Shown here piece by piece: positions 43,730 to 52,528 of a stretch of DNA of 64,000 nt (positions within the stretch are counted from its first letter, which is position 1; each line of letters begins with the position of its first letter). The DNA comes from Mesorhizobium sp. B2-1-8. GTDB taxonomy: Bacteria; Pseudomonadota; Alphaproteobacteria; Rhizobiales; Rhizobiaceae. The stretch spans positions 1,915,501-1,979,500 of the forward strand of contig NZ_CP083952.1 in the NCBI RefSeq assembly GCF_006442545.2, read 5' to 3'. The notes below the pieces were generated by a model. That model was given only the letters and a program-made list of their open reading frames with translations. It ran no database searches and was not told the DNA's origin. The translations under genes and the position numbers were made by a program.

Positions 43730-43942
43730 ATGATGGACCGTGACACGCGCAATGCGGCCATCGCGGCGGTCTGGATCATGCTTCTGTTCGGCATTGCCGT
43801 TTTCTACCTGCCGACCGTGATGTTGGCACTCGGCAACTATTCTACCGTGCTGGCGGGTATCTTCGGCACCGCCTTCGTGCTGGCGTTTTTCTTGGTGTTC
43901 TGGCTGCGCGCGCGCACCCAGCGCAAAAATCGGGACAAGTAA
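43730..43942 (+). CDS. Small two-helix membrane protein of unknown function
   Basis: 70 residues. Two hydrophobic helices (about 11-31 and 39-59) lie between a charged N-terminus and a basic tail RARTQRKNRDK. No family recognised. The stop is 12 bases before the erythronate dehydrogenase gene, which supports it being real and cotranscribed. The ribosome site is weak. The CDF-gene stop lies 92 bases upstream; that gap holds TCCGAT/ATCGGA, a small hairpin near 43645-43665. Confidence 0.6.
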   Translation: MMDRDTRNAAIAAVWIMLLFGIAVFYLPTVMLALGNYSTVLAGIFGTAFVLAFFLVFWLRARTQRKNRDK

Positions 43943-43954
43943 GGGGTATCGGAC

Positions 43955-44932
43955 ATGCGCATTCTGATCACTGGCGCCGCGGGCATGGTCGGCCGCAAGC
44001 TCATCGCCCGGCTGGCCAAGGACGGCACGTTGCGCGGCAAGAAGATCACCGCGCTCGATCTGCACGACATCGTGCCGCCGCAGGCGCCAGCCATGGACGG
44101 CGTCGGCGTCGCACTGCACACGGGTGACCTTGCCGAAGCAGGCGCCGCAGAAGGTCTTGTTGCGTCGCGCCCCGATGTCGTCTTCCACCTCGCCGGCATC
44201 GTGTCGGGTGAGGCGGAAGCGAATTTCGAACTCGGCTACCGCGTCAACCTCGACGGCACGCGCGCGCTTTTCGAGGCCATCCGCCTGGCGGGGTTCGCGC
44301 CGCGCGTCGTGTTCACCTCGTCGATCGCGGTGTTCGGCGCGCCGTTCCCGGATGTCATACCCGACGAATTCCACCCGACGCCGCTGACCTCCTACGGCAC
44401 CCAGAAGCAGATGAGCGAAGCGCTGCTGGCCGACTATTCCAGGCGCGGCTTCTTCGATGGCATCGGCATCCGGCTGCCGACGATCTGCGTGCGGCCGGGC
44501 AAGCCGAACAAGGCGGCCTCCGGCTTCTTCTCCGGCATCATCCGCGAACCGCTGAGCGGGCAGGAGGCGATCCTGCCGGTGCCGCGCTCGGTCGTGCACA
44601 CCCACGCCAGCCCGCGCTCGGCGGTGAATTTCCTGATCCATGCGGCTGGCATCGACGGCAATGCTGTCGGGCCGCGCCGCAACCTGACGATGCCGGGCGT
44701 CGCCGTCACCGTCGGTGAGCAGATCGAGGCGCTGGAACGCATCGCCGGATCGAAGGCGGTAAGCCTGATCCGCGAGGTGCCCGACGAGACGATCTGGGCG
44801 ATCGTCAAGGGCTGGCCGACGCGGTTCGAGGCGCGGCGGTCAAGGGAGCTTGGCTTCAGCGCCGAGAAGAGTTTTGACGAAATCATCCGAGCCTATATCG
44901 AGGATGAGCTCGGCGGCAAGATTCCCAGTTAG
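43955..44932 (+). CDS. denD: D-erythronate dehydrogenase-like SDR (NAD-dependent epimerase family)
   Basis: 325 residues, extended SDR. Cofactor motif ITGAAGMVGRKL, then ALDLHD; catalytic SYGTQK replaces the usual YxxxK spacing with the same Tyr-Lys pair, and TSSIAVFG gives the serine. PTICVRPGKPNKAASGFFSGIIREPL (in parts: PTICVRPGKPN, ASGFFSGI) is characteristic of DenD, which oxidises D-erythronate to 2-keto-D-erythronate with NAD. Other den genes (kinase, isomerase) are not next to it, so the physiological substrate here is less certain. Confidence 0.82.
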   Translation: MRILITGAAGMVGRKLIARLAKDGTLRGKKITALDLHDIVPPQAPAMDGVGVALHTGDLAEAGAAEGLVASRPDVVFHLAGIVSGEAEANFELGYRVNLDGTRALFEAIRLAGFAPRVVFTSSIAVFGAPFPDVIPDEFHPTPLTSYGTQKQMSEALLADYSRRGFFDGIGIRLPTICVRPGKPNKAASGFFSGIIREPLSGQEAILPVPRSVVHTHASPRSAVNFLIHAAGIDGNAVGPRRNLTMPGVAVTVGEQIEALERIAGSKAVSLIREVPDETIWAIVKGWPTRFEARRSRELGFSAEKSFDEIIRAYIEDELGGKIPS

Positions 44933-44975
44933 GAGTTGCGGCGCGCCTTGCCCATTCCAACGGAATGGGGCAGCT

Positions 44976-46169
44976 CTACACGGTGCCTGTCAGGCTCGCC
45001 GACAGCAACAACAACCCGAACAGGAACACAAAGGCGGCGCCGCCGATCTCGACGATCGAATGAATGCGGTTGCCCATGCGGCCATCACCGGCGAAATAGA
45101 CCGCCCAGTTCTTGGCGGTCACGGCAAGCGTCGCCAGCGCCGAAACGGTGATGGCGGTTCCAATCGACATCGCCAGCACCGACAGCAAGCCGCCGAGCCA
45201 GAGCCCGTTGAGAAGCGCGAAGCTCAGCACTATCAGCGCGCCGGAGCAGGGGCGGATGCCGACCGCCGCCACCGCCGACCATGCGGTACGCCAATCGAAG
45301 CGGTCGCCCGACAGCAGCGCCGGATCGGGCGCATGCGAATGGCCGCAGGTTTCGCAGACCTCGCCGCTGGCGTGGTCGTGATGCGCATGATCGTGCGCGC
45401 CATGGTCATGATGGTGGCCATGCGCGCCGTGGTCGTGATGATCGTGCGAATGGCCATGCGCATGGTCGTGGTCCCCATGCGTGTGAAGTGCATGGGAATG
45501 TGCATGCGCGGTATGGTCGTGAGCGCCATGCGAATGGCCCGCATGGGAATGACCGGCGTGAGCCGCCGAGAGGCTGTAGGCCGGCCCCTTGCCAAACAGG
45601 CGCAGGACGGCTGGACCCAGCTTGCGCCACAAAAGCCAGGCGCCAAAGAGGGTGACCAGGGCAAAGCTCATGATCTCCATGAACCAGGCCGCATCGGTCA
45701 TCGAGATGGTGGTGCCGCGCAGGACGAAATAGGCAAGCAGCATGACCAGGATCGCCGTCAGGCCCTGCAGCAGCGCCGAGACGAAGGACAACAGGATGCC
45801 GCGCTTCAGCGCCACTTCGTTTGCCACCATGTAGGACGAGATCACCGCCTTGCCGTGGCCGGGGCCGGCGGCGTGGAAAATGCCGTAGGCGAAGGACAGT
45901 CCGACGAGTATCCAGATCTTGCTGTTGTCCTGGCGCATCGCCTTCATGGCTGTCGCCAGCGCGCGATAGAATTCCTGCTGCCTGAGATTGATCCACATCA
46001 GGATATGGGCGAACGGACCGGTGGTCGGCGCCATGCCGTCATTGACGCCGATGCCGAGCGAACTCTGGGCGTGCGCGGCATTGGCGAAATGCATCATGGC
46101 AAAGGTGAGGGCCAACAGGCCGAATGCCAGACGCAGGGACGGTTTCGAGCAGTTCCCGATCAGGTTCAC
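44976..46169 (-). CDS. Nickel/cobalt transporter, NicO (RcnA-like) family
   Basis: 397 residues. N-terminal signal-like helix, then two groups of membrane helices joined by a very His/Asp-rich loop (about 205-275; blocks of HSHAGHSHGAHDH type). Family motifs are FAYGIFHAAGPGHGKAVISSY and GIRPCSGALIVLSFAL, the latter with the Cys of the NicO signature. RcnA-type members export Ni/Co; others import. GTG 46169 has AAGGA upstream and lies 5 bases after the DUF1007 stop, so the two are one operon. Direction of transport cannot be decided from sequence. Confidence 0.88.
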   Translation of the reverse strand: MNLIGNCSKPSLRLAFGLLALTFAMMHFANAAHAQSSLGIGVNDGMAPTTGPFAHILMWINLRQQEFYRALATAMKAMRQDNSKIWILVGLSFAYGIFHAAGPGHGKAVISSYMVANEVALKRGILLSFVSALLQGLTAILVMLLAYFVLRGTTISMTDAAWFMEIMSFALVTLFGAWLLWRKLGPAVLRLFGKGPAYSLSAAHAGHSHAGHSHGAHDHTAHAHSHALHTHGDHDHAHGHSHDHHDHGAHGHHHDHGAHDHAHHDHASGEVCETCGHSHAPDPALLSGDRFDWRTAWSAVAAVGIRPCSGALIVLSFALLNGLWLGGLLSVLAMSIGTAITVSALATLAVTAKNWAVYFAGDGRMGNRIHSIVEIGGAAFVFLFGLLLLSASLTGTV

Positions 46170-46174
46170 CGGAT

Positions 46175-46843
46175 CTATCCTTCTGGCTGACAGGTCAGTT
46201 CGAGCTTGGTGGCAAAGATCTTGCTCATGTCGGTGCCTGTCGGATCGTTGAAGAAAGCATCCGTCAGGGTCTTCTGGTTTTCCTTGATCGCCTCGTCCGG
46301 GTCCGGCCGGACGACTTTGCTCGTGCAGTTCGACGGCAGCCCCTCGACGGTGATGTTGGAATCCTCGGTGAAGTCGATCGCCGTGTAAAAGGTCGGATCG
46401 TAGACGCCTATGTCGATCGTACCGGTCAGCTTGATCGGCACCTTGGGTTCGGACTCGAACAGGATGATCAACTGGTCGTTGTCGAAATTGGCCATCAGAT
46501 GCGGCGGCGGCACCATCGTCACGTCCTTGCCGTTCTGCGTGACGAGTTGGAAATAATTGAACTCGGCCAGCGAGGCATGGACGGTATCGGCGACCTCCTT
46601 CAGCTCCTTGTCGTCAAGCTTCAGGTCGGAGTTCTTGTCGAACTCCATCATCACAGTACTCGAAAACAGGTCGTCGAAGCGCCACAGGTGACGCAACGCT
46701 TTCACACTTTGGTGATCCGGGGACAGGATGACGTCGAGGCGTGCCTCGGCGAAGACGTGCGGATGCACCTCGGCGGGTCCCGTCGCGGCAAAGGTCGCCG
46801 CCAAGGCCGAAGCCAGCATGATTGCGTGCCGTTTCAAATGCAT
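46175..46843 (-). CDS. DUF1007 family exported protein
   Basis: 222 residues. Signal peptide about 1-27, then VHPHVFAEARLDV, the conserved HPH of DUF1007, and HLWRFDDLFSS. The rest is beta-rich with two cysteines (PSNCTSK, ELTCQPE). DUF1007 proteins commonly stand next to NicO or other metal transporters, where a periplasmic metal-binding role is proposed; the N-terminal His pair would suit that. First gene of the DUF1007-NicO operon. The 136-bp gap upstream shows no recognised metal-regulator box. Confidence 0.85.
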   Translation of the reverse strand: MHLKRHAIMLASALAATFAATGPAEVHPHVFAEARLDVILSPDHQSVKALRHLWRFDDLFSSTVMMEFDKNSDLKLDDKELKEVADTVHASLAEFNYFQLVTQNGKDVTMVPPPHLMANFDNDQLIILFESEPKVPIKLTGTIDIGVYDPTFYTAIDFTEDSNITVEGLPSNCTSKVVRPDPDEAIKENQKTLTDAFFNDPTGTDMSKIFATKLELTCQPEG

Positions 46844-46979
46844 TCGCGGTCGCGATTCCCTTGGCTTTCGGAGAGAGTTGTCGAAGGTTACCAGAAAGGG
46901 GGCGAAAATGGGACCGCCGGCGCATGTCACCCAAAAGTGCGAAGCGGTTTCGGGACAACGACACGCACACTGAGGCTGG

Positions 46980-47879
46980 TCAGGCGTTCTCGCGCGTCCT
47001 GAACCACTGCACCAGGAAGTCGACGAAAACGCGCACCTTCGCCGGCAGATAGCGGCGATGCGGGTAGACGGCGAAGATGCCGCCGCCGGGCAGGATGCGG
47101 TCATCCAGCACCGCCACCAATTGGCCGCTCTTGAGGTCGGGCGCGGCGATGAAATCCGGCAGGATGCAGAATCCAAGCCCCGACAAGGCCGCGGCGCGCG
47201 CCGCCATCGGGCTGTTGACCTCGATCGGACCCGACACGGCGATGCTCACCGGATCGCCATTGTCGCCCTTGAACGGCCAGTTGTTCAGGCCGCGGCCATT
47301 GGTGTCGACGATGCAGGGCATGTGGCCGAGATCCTGGGGCCGTGTCGGCATGCCGTGCCTGGCGATCAGGTCGGGAGAGCCGCAGAGCTTGATCGAAAAC
47401 GGCGCCAGCCGTCTGGCGATCAGCGACGAGTTCTCCAGCCGCGAGATGCGCACCGCGAGGTCGAAGCCTTCCTCGACCAGATCGACGAAGCGGTCGTCGA
47501 GCTGGATGTCGAGGACAATATCGGGATATTGCTTGGCGAAGTCGATCAGCGACTGGCCGATCGGCGCGTCGGCGAAAGTGCGCGGCGCCGACAGCTTGAT
47601 CCGGCCGCGCACGTCGCCGGAGGATTCGCGCACGGCGTCGGCCAGGCTGTCGACCTCGCGCACGATCTCCGAGGCGCGGCGGTAGTAGGTGTGGCCGGCC
47701 TCGGTCATCGAGAACTGGCGCGTGGTGCGGTTCAGCAGCAGCGCGCCGAGCTCGTCCTCCAGCTCGCGCACATATTTCGACAGCAGTGCCTTGGAGCGGC
47801 CGATCTTGCGCGCCGCCGCCGAAAAGCCCTCGGCCTCGACGACGTCGATGAAGGCGCGCATGCGCGTCAATGTGTCCAT
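46980..47879 (-). CDS. LysR family transcriptional regulator
   Basis: 299 residues. Winged helix at the N-terminus (MDTLTRMRAFIDVVEAEGFSAA, KALLSKYVRELEDELGALLLNRTTR), then a periplasmic-binding-type effector domain (about 90-295). It belongs to the CrgA/DmlR-like group by the DVRGRIKLSAPRTFAD segment. The gene begins 3 bases after the amidase stop on the same strand, so it is cotranscribed with, and may regulate, the amidase gene; this differs from the usual divergent LysR layout. Confidence 0.92.
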   Translation of the reverse strand: MDTLTRMRAFIDVVEAEGFSAAARKIGRSKALLSKYVRELEDELGALLLNRTTRQFSMTEAGHTYYRRASEIVREVDSLADAVRESSGDVRGRIKLSAPRTFADAPIGQSLIDFAKQYPDIVLDIQLDDRFVDLVEEGFDLAVRISRLENSSLIARRLAPFSIKLCGSPDLIARHGMPTRPQDLGHMPCIVDTNGRGLNNWPFKGDNGDPVSIAVSGPIEVNSPMAARAAALSGLGFCILPDFIAAPDLKSGQLVAVLDDRILPGGGIFAVYPHRRYLPAKVRVFVDFLVQWFRTRENA

Positions 47880-47882
47880 GAA

Positions 47883-49079
47883 TCAAGCCTTTCGTGCGGC
47901 ATCGAGAAGTCTTCGGCCGAGCCGTATCAGGGCTATGTCGCTGCCGGAAGGGCCAAGCAGCGACAGGCCGAAAGGAGCGCCAGCGACCGAGCCGATCGGC
48001 AAGGTGATTTGGGGAAAGCCGGAGAGCCCGGCTAGGCACAGAAGATGCAAGGCGCGCTCGCGATAGGCCTGGAACTGCTCGGATGTGCTGTCGACGTATG
48101 GCGCCGGGCCTGGCACCGTCGGCAGGACAAGGAAGCCGTCCTTGCCGAGCAGGGCGCTCAATTCACCGCGAAAGGTCAGCCGGCGCACTTTTTCGGCCTG
48201 TGCCGTCCGGTCGTCGACCGCACGGCCGAAGCCGAAACGCTCCTCGACCCCAGGCCCAAGGTCACGTTCGCCGCTGGTGATCCATTCGCCATGCACCGTC
48301 CAGGCCTCCCTGGCCTGCAGCCGGCGAAAGCACCAATAGAGTTCATCCGGCGGAGAGCTGAAGCGCGTCGTCGGCGTCGCCGGCGTGCCGAACACCGCGC
48401 CGGCCAGCGCCTTCATTCCCGCATATTCGGCGAGTGCCGGCCGGGCGACCATTTCGTCCAGCCAGCCGAGCGTCAGCGGGCGGTCGAGCGGATGCTGGTG
48501 CGGGTCGCGGCCAAGCAGCAGCTTGCCGACGGTCTCGTAGGTTTCGATGTCGTCGGCGAACCAGCCGAACGTGTCGAAACTGGGCGCCAACGGCATGGTG
48601 CCTTCGAGGGAAATGCGGCCATGCGTGGTGCGCAGCCCGATCAGCCCGCAGAAACTCGCCGGAGCGCGGATCGAACCACCGGTGTCGGAGCCCGTGGCGA
48701 TGTCGACCAGCCTGCCCGCCACCGCCGCCGCCGACCCCGACGAGGAGCCTCCGGTGACGCGGTCGGGAGCCGCGGGATTCATTGGAAACGGAAAATGCGC
48801 GTTCTGGCCAAACAGAGCGAAGGCGAGCTCGTCGGTCTGGGTCTTGCCGACGAAACGCGCGCCGGCGTCGAGAATCATCTGCACGGCGGGCGCCGTGCGC
48901 GACGCCGCGTGGCCTTCGGCGAATTTCTGCAAATTGCCGCAACCGGTACGGTAGCCGGCAACGTCGTAAATGTCCTTGACCGCCAGCCGCAGCCCGGCCA
49001 GCGGCCCAAGCTCGGCATGCGCCACCGGCATCTGGCGAAGGTCGAGAAAGGCATTGAAGGGGCCGTGCGTGCCTGTCAT
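47883..49079 (-). CDS. Amidase, amidase-signature family
   Basis: 398 residues. The Ser-cisSer-Lys triad is in place: Lys35 (LAVKDIYD), cis-Ser in GGSSSGSAAAV (110-120) and nucleophile Ser136 in GSDTGGSIRAPASFCGL. It is shorter than GatA and lacks GatA-specific regions, so it is a stand-alone amidase of small amides, indoleacetamide-type or similar. No signal peptide. Coupled to the LysR gene downstream. Divergent from the ornithine decarboxylase leader. Confidence 0.9.
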   Translation of the reverse strand: MTGTHGPFNAFLDLRQMPVAHAELGPLAGLRLAVKDIYDVAGYRTGCGNLQKFAEGHAASRTAPAVQMILDAGARFVGKTQTDELAFALFGQNAHFPFPMNPAAPDRVTGGSSSGSAAAVAGRLVDIATGSDTGGSIRAPASFCGLIGLRTTHGRISLEGTMPLAPSFDTFGWFADDIETYETVGKLLLGRDPHQHPLDRPLTLGWLDEMVARPALAEYAGMKALAGAVFGTPATPTTRFSSPPDELYWCFRRLQAREAWTVHGEWITSGERDLGPGVEERFGFGRAVDDRTAQAEKVRRLTFRGELSALLGKDGFLVLPTVPGPAPYVDSTSEQFQAYRERALHLLCLAGLSGFPQITLPIGSVAGAPFGLSLLGPSGSDIALIRLGRRLLDAARKA

Positions 49080-49153
49080 CGTTCGATATCCGGATACGGT
49101 TGCGCCAACATTGTTCGATGCCAGAAATTTTTCAACCTGGGATACGATTTTTA

Positions 49154-49182
49154 TTGATTGTGAAATGCTTCGCTCTTATATC
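49154..49182 (+). promoter_or_regulatory. Sigma-70-type promoter of the ornithine decarboxylase leader
   Basis: TTGATT (49154-49159) and TATATC (49177-49182) are separated by 17 bases, in an AT-rich stretch that stands out locally. Transcription would begin near 49189, about 430 bases before the decarboxylase start codon. Confidence 0.6.
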
Positions 49183-49188
49183 GCGCTT

Positions 49189-49620
49189 GCCCAAAGTCGC
49201 ACGTGCCTGTGGGTGTCCGCCGGTCCTCGAATGGTGAGGAATTCGGTAAGGTAACTGGAGCCAACCCCTCCAGTCGGTTTAGCGGCCAACCGCCAGACCG
49301 AGGACACCTTGAAGCAACGACGGTGCGGGCCTTTCTGGTTCTCTGCCGGTTGTCCAAAGACCGGGGTTACTGAAGAGGCACACCTTCATTGCCGGCAGTG
49401 CGGAACGGGGTTCTCCCAATCCAAGCCAAGGCAGACAAAGCGAACCGAAGCCGGGCAAGGCCAAGGTTCATCGCCGCGAGACGGCGTTTCATGGTTCCGG
49501 GGTCTCCACCGGCTGGTTCCATGGATTTTCCGTCCCGCCTTTGTTTGACCGCGTGTTCGCGAGGCCGAAAGCCCGTGTCCGCACCCTTGTGCGCGCCGAA
49601 AGGCGCGATGGAGAAACCCG
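49189..49620 (+). ncRNA. Long structured 5' leader, speF motif type
   Basis: A 430-nt leader precedes the ornithine decarboxylase gene. Visible pairings: closing stem GTCCTCG (49223-49229) / CGAGGAC (49299-49305), enclosing ACTGGAG (49254-49260) / CTCCAGT (49268-49274) and CGGTT (49275-49279) / AACCG (49288-49292). Downstream are CTGCCGG / CCGGCAG, TGAAG / CTTCA, CATGG / CCATG and finally GCGCGCC-GAAA-GGCGCG just before the GGAG ribosome site. The speF RNA motif is known upstream of ornithine decarboxylase genes in Alphaproteobacteria; gene context and multi-stem layout agree. I could not compare with the covariance model. Polyamine feedback is the expected role. Confidence 0.7.
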
Positions 49621-50754
49621 ATGGCTACACAGCGCATCCTCGACTTCCTCGCCACCCGACGCCCGTCCGGCCCCTGCCTCGTCGTCGACCTCGATGTCGT
49701 GCGCGACAATTTCCGCGCCTTCGAGAAGGCTCTGCCCGATTCCAGGATCTACTATGCGGTGAAAGCAAACCCGGCGCCGGAAATCCTGCGCCTGCTTGCT
49801 GCGATGGGCTCGTCCTTCGACACCGCTTCCGTTGCCGAAGTCGAGATGGCGATGGACGCCGGTGCGCCGGCGGACCGCATCTCCTTCGGCAACACCATCA
49901 AGAAGGAGCGTGACATCGCACGCGCCTTTCAGCTCGGCATCAAGCTGTTCGCGGTCGACTGCGTCGAAGAGGTCGAGAAAATCGCCCGCGTCGCTCCCGG
50001 CGCCCGGGTGTTCTGTCGTGTGCTGACCGATGGCGAAGGCGCCGAATGGCCGCTGTCGCGCAAATTCGGCTGCGTGCCAGCGATGGCCGTCGACGTGCTG
50101 CGCCATGCCAAGGGCCTCGGCCTCGACGCCTATGGTGTGTCGTTCCATGTCGGCTCGCAGCAGACCGACCTGACCGCATGGGACCGTGCGCTGGCCGACG
50201 CCAAGAAGGTGTTCGCGACGCTCGCCGAAGAAGGCATCGTGCTCAAGATGGTCAATATGGGCGGCGGCTTTCCGACGCGCTATTTGCGTGACGTGCCGGC
50301 GGCGCAGGCCTATGGCCAGGCGATCTTCTCGGCGCTGCGCAAGCATTTCGGCAACGCCATTCCCGAGACCATCATCGAGCCGGGCCGCGGCATGGTCGGC
50401 AACGCCGGAGTCATCAAGTCGGAAGTCGTGCTGATCTCGAAGAAGGCCGACAACGACAATGTGCGCTGGGTGTTCCTCGACATCGGCAAGTTCGGCGGTC
50501 TGGCCGAGACGATGGACGAGGCGATCCGCTACCCGATCGTCACCGCGCATGACGGCACCGAGACCGCGCCTTGCGTGCTCGCCGGCCCGACCTGCGATTC
50601 GGCCGACGTGATGTACGAGAAGACGCCGTATCCGCTGCCTTTGTCGCTGACCATCGGCGACGAGGTGCTGATCGAAGGCACCGGCGCCTACACGACCACC
50701 TACTCGGCTGTCGCCTTCAACGGCTTCGAGCCTCTCCGATCCTACGTGATCTGA
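49621..50754 (+). CDS. odc: Ornithine decarboxylase (type III, alanine-racemase fold)
   Basis: 377 residues. Makes putrescine from ornithine; some alphaproteobacterial members also take lysine. PLP lysine is Lys48 in YYAVKAN; HVGSQQTD, the Gly-rich MGGGFPTRY, EPGRGMVG and the active-site GPTCDSADV follow in order. It belongs to the eukaryote-like fold III group, not the large E. coli SpeC/SpeF type. GGAG lies 8-11 bases before ATG 49621, right behind a leader hairpin. With hss it gives the route ornithine to putrescine to homospermidine. Confidence 0.93.
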   Translation: MATQRILDFLATRRPSGPCLVVDLDVVRDNFRAFEKALPDSRIYYAVKANPAPEILRLLAAMGSSFDTASVAEVEMAMDAGAPADRISFGNTIKKERDIARAFQLGIKLFAVDCVEEVEKIARVAPGARVFCRVLTDGEGAEWPLSRKFGCVPAMAVDVLRHAKGLGLDAYGVSFHVGSQQTDLTAWDRALADAKKVFATLAEEGIVLKMVNMGGGFPTRYLRDVPAAQAYGQAIFSALRKHFGNAIPETIIEPGRGMVGNAGVIKSEVVLISKKADNDNVRWVFLDIGKFGGLAETMDEAIRYPIVTAHDGTETAPCVLAGPTCDSADVMYEKTPYPLPLSLTIGDEVLIEGTGAYTTTYSAVAFNGFEPLRSYVI

Positions 50755-50851
50755 CGGCTCGCTAGAGCTGTTCAGATCACCCCTGGTGGGCGCCCGTCGC
50801 CCGCTTGGGCTCGCCTGTGGAACAGATCTCCGCTCGCCAAGGATTGCGGAA

Positions 50852-51427
50852 ATGGAAATGTCAGTTGAAATCGTGGCTCATGCGCCGGCCTTCGTAATGG
50901 TCGCCGAAACCGTTGCCGACGTGGCGGCGCGCGAAGCCTTGCTCGATCGTGCCATGGGCCCGAAGCGCAAGACCAAATCGTCGGAGAAGCTGCGGCGCGG
51001 CCGCCGGCCCTCGGAGGGTCTTGCCTTCGTCGCGCGCGATGCCTCGGGCGGCGTGGCCGGCACGGTGCGGCTATGGGACGTCACGCTGGGTGAGGGTGGT
51101 CCGGCAGCGCTGCTGCTCGGCCCGCTCGCCGTCGATCCCTCGCTCAAGAGTGCCGGCATCGGTTCGGCGCTGATGCGCCATGCGATCGCGGAAGCCGCGC
51201 GCCTCGGCCACGCGGCGATCCTGCTGGTCGGCGACGAGCCCTATTATGGCCGCTTCGGCTTTTCGGCCGCCAGGACCGGTGCGCTCGCCATGCCGGGACC
51301 TTACGAGCGGCACCGCCTGCTGGCGCTGGAACTGGTGGACGGCGCGCTTGATGGCGCCAAGGGCACGCTGAAGGCATCCGGCCGCAAGCTCAAGGCACAG
51401 GCGCCGATCCTGGCGCGTGAGGCTTAA
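50852..51427 (+). CDS. GNAT N-acetyltransferase (YhbS-like)
   Basis: 191 residues. Acetyl-CoA-binding core LLLGPLAVDPSLKSAGIGSALMRHAI holds the Q/RxxGxG/A-like SAGIGS loop, followed by ILLVGDEPYYGRFGFSAA and a C-terminal LALELVDGAL. This order is that of the YhbS/predicted N-acetyltransferase group. Substrate unknown. AAGGA stands before ATG 50852. It follows odc by 97 bases; that gap begins with GCTAGAGCTGTTCAG, a likely fragment of the repeat seen at 611. Convergent on the SCP2 gene. Confidence 0.85.
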   Translation: MEMSVEIVAHAPAFVMVAETVADVAAREALLDRAMGPKRKTKSSEKLRRGRRPSEGLAFVARDASGGVAGTVRLWDVTLGEGGPAALLLGPLAVDPSLKSAGIGSALMRHAIAEAARLGHAAILLVGDEPYYGRFGFSAARTGALAMPGPYERHRLLALELVDGALDGAKGTLKASGRKLKAQAPILAREA

Positions 51428-51443
51428 GCGCAACTTGCCCTTC

Positions 51444-51481
51444 ATAACAAAACGCCGCCTGAAAAGGCGGCGTTTTGTTAT
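51444..51481. terminator. Bidirectional terminator
   Basis: A perfect 16-bp stem (ATAACAAAACGCCGCC with its complement 51466-51481) around a TGAAAA loop. The outer A/T part supplies a T-run on both strands, so it serves the acetyltransferase and the convergent SCP2 gene. Confidence 0.95.
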
Positions 51482-51511
51482 CTCAAAGCCGCTTCTGGCG
51501 GCCGCGTCCGT

Positions 51512-51796
51512 TCAGCCGATCAACTGGCTCAGCGCCATGGCGACGGTCATGTCGCCTTCGACCTTTATCTTGCCGGTCATGAACGCCATTGTCGGGTTCA
51601 GGTCGCCCGCGATCAGCGAATCCAGATCGTCGAGCGACAGCTTGATGGTGCAGTCGGCGGGAGCATCGGTGGTCGAGACGGTTGCGCCGTCGATGACGAT
51701 GACGCCGTCGCTGCCGGTGTCGAATTTCACGGAACGATCGAACCCGCTGCTGGCCACGCGCGACTTGATCTTCTCGGCAATCTCCTGAACGCTCAC
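51512..51796 (-). CDS. SCP2 sterol-carrier domain protein
   Basis: 94 residues, a single SCP2 domain: GSDGVIVIDG, ADCTIKLSLDDLDSLIAGDLNPTMAFM split around the characteristic DLNPxxAFMxGKIKVEGD end. Such stand-alone domains bind lipids or hydrophobic ligands in the cytosol; exact function in bacteria is unclear. GTG 51796 is selected by AGGAG seven bases upstream; the frame to 51871 lacks family character. Confidence 0.88.
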   Translation of the reverse strand: MSVQEIAEKIKSRVASSGFDRSVKFDTGSDGVIVIDGATVSTTDAPADCTIKLSLDDLDSLIAGDLNPTMAFMTGKIKVEGDMTVAMALSQLIG

Positions 51797-51977
51797 GCTG
51801 TTCTCCTGTCTGGTTGCATTCTGTCGCGCAACGGCACTTCGGTCCAGCCGTGCGGCATCACTGGCGATCACGATCGCTGCCGCATATAGCTTTGGATTGA
51901 CGTTTACGTCAACGCGAATTGCAGGAATCGGCCCCGACCCCGACTGCTATCAGGGCGACCGGAACCGGGCCGATAGC

Positions 51978-52499
51978 TCAATGCGCGCTGACCGGCTTGG
52001 GAGTCTCGGGCGCCGGGGTGCCGGCGTCCTGCCGCCGGCGCAGCCAGTTGTCGCGGATCTCATCCTTGCTGAGGAAATTGACCTGGTCGATCAGGACCTC
52101 ATGGACCAGGGTCGCGCCGACACGGGTGTTGATCGTGTGGCGGATGGCGCCGCGAAAGGCATCGAGGTCGACCGTCGCCTTCTTGCTGAAGTCGATCTGG
52201 GGGTGGGCGTAGAGATAGGTGTAGACCTCGTCTGTAATCAGCGCCTCGGCTGGGATCGACAGCTTCTTTATCTGTTCCGGCTCGACGGTATAGACGAGCT
52301 TGGCCAGGAAGTAGCCGTCGATCTTCGAATCGTGGATCAGCGGCACCGAAATGACGTCGGTCTTGACGTAGTCCAACCCGCCCAGCATCGGCTTGGGTTT
52401 TTCGCCGACGCCGCGTTCGCCGGCGGCCTGGAACGAATAGAACACCGCGCCGAGCGTGGCGGCGCAGATCCAGACCGCTATGGCGATGACCTTGATCAT
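51978..52499 (-). CDS. Membrane-anchored protein of the flagellar cluster
   Basis: 173 residues with one N-terminal membrane helix (4-24) and an exported or cytoplasmic domain containing LDYVKTDVISVPLIHDSKIDGY, FLAKLVYTVEP and FRGAIRHTINTRVGATLVHEVLIDQ-type segments that suggest an SPFH/FliL-like beta-alpha arrangement. It follows the FlgN-like gene by 29 bases on the same strand, so it probably belongs to the flagellar operon. FliL-like is only a suggestion. Confidence 0.6.
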   Translation of the reverse strand: MIKVIAIAVWICAATLGAVFYSFQAAGERGVGEKPKPMLGGLDYVKTDVISVPLIHDSKIDGYFLAKLVYTVEPEQIKKLSIPAEALITDEVYTYLYAHPQIDFSKKATVDLDAFRGAIRHTINTRVGATLVHEVLIDQVNFLSKDEIRDNWLRRRQDAGTPAPETPKPVSAH

Positions 52500-52528
52500 G
52501 TTGATCCCGAGCCCGGCATCGCCGCGCT

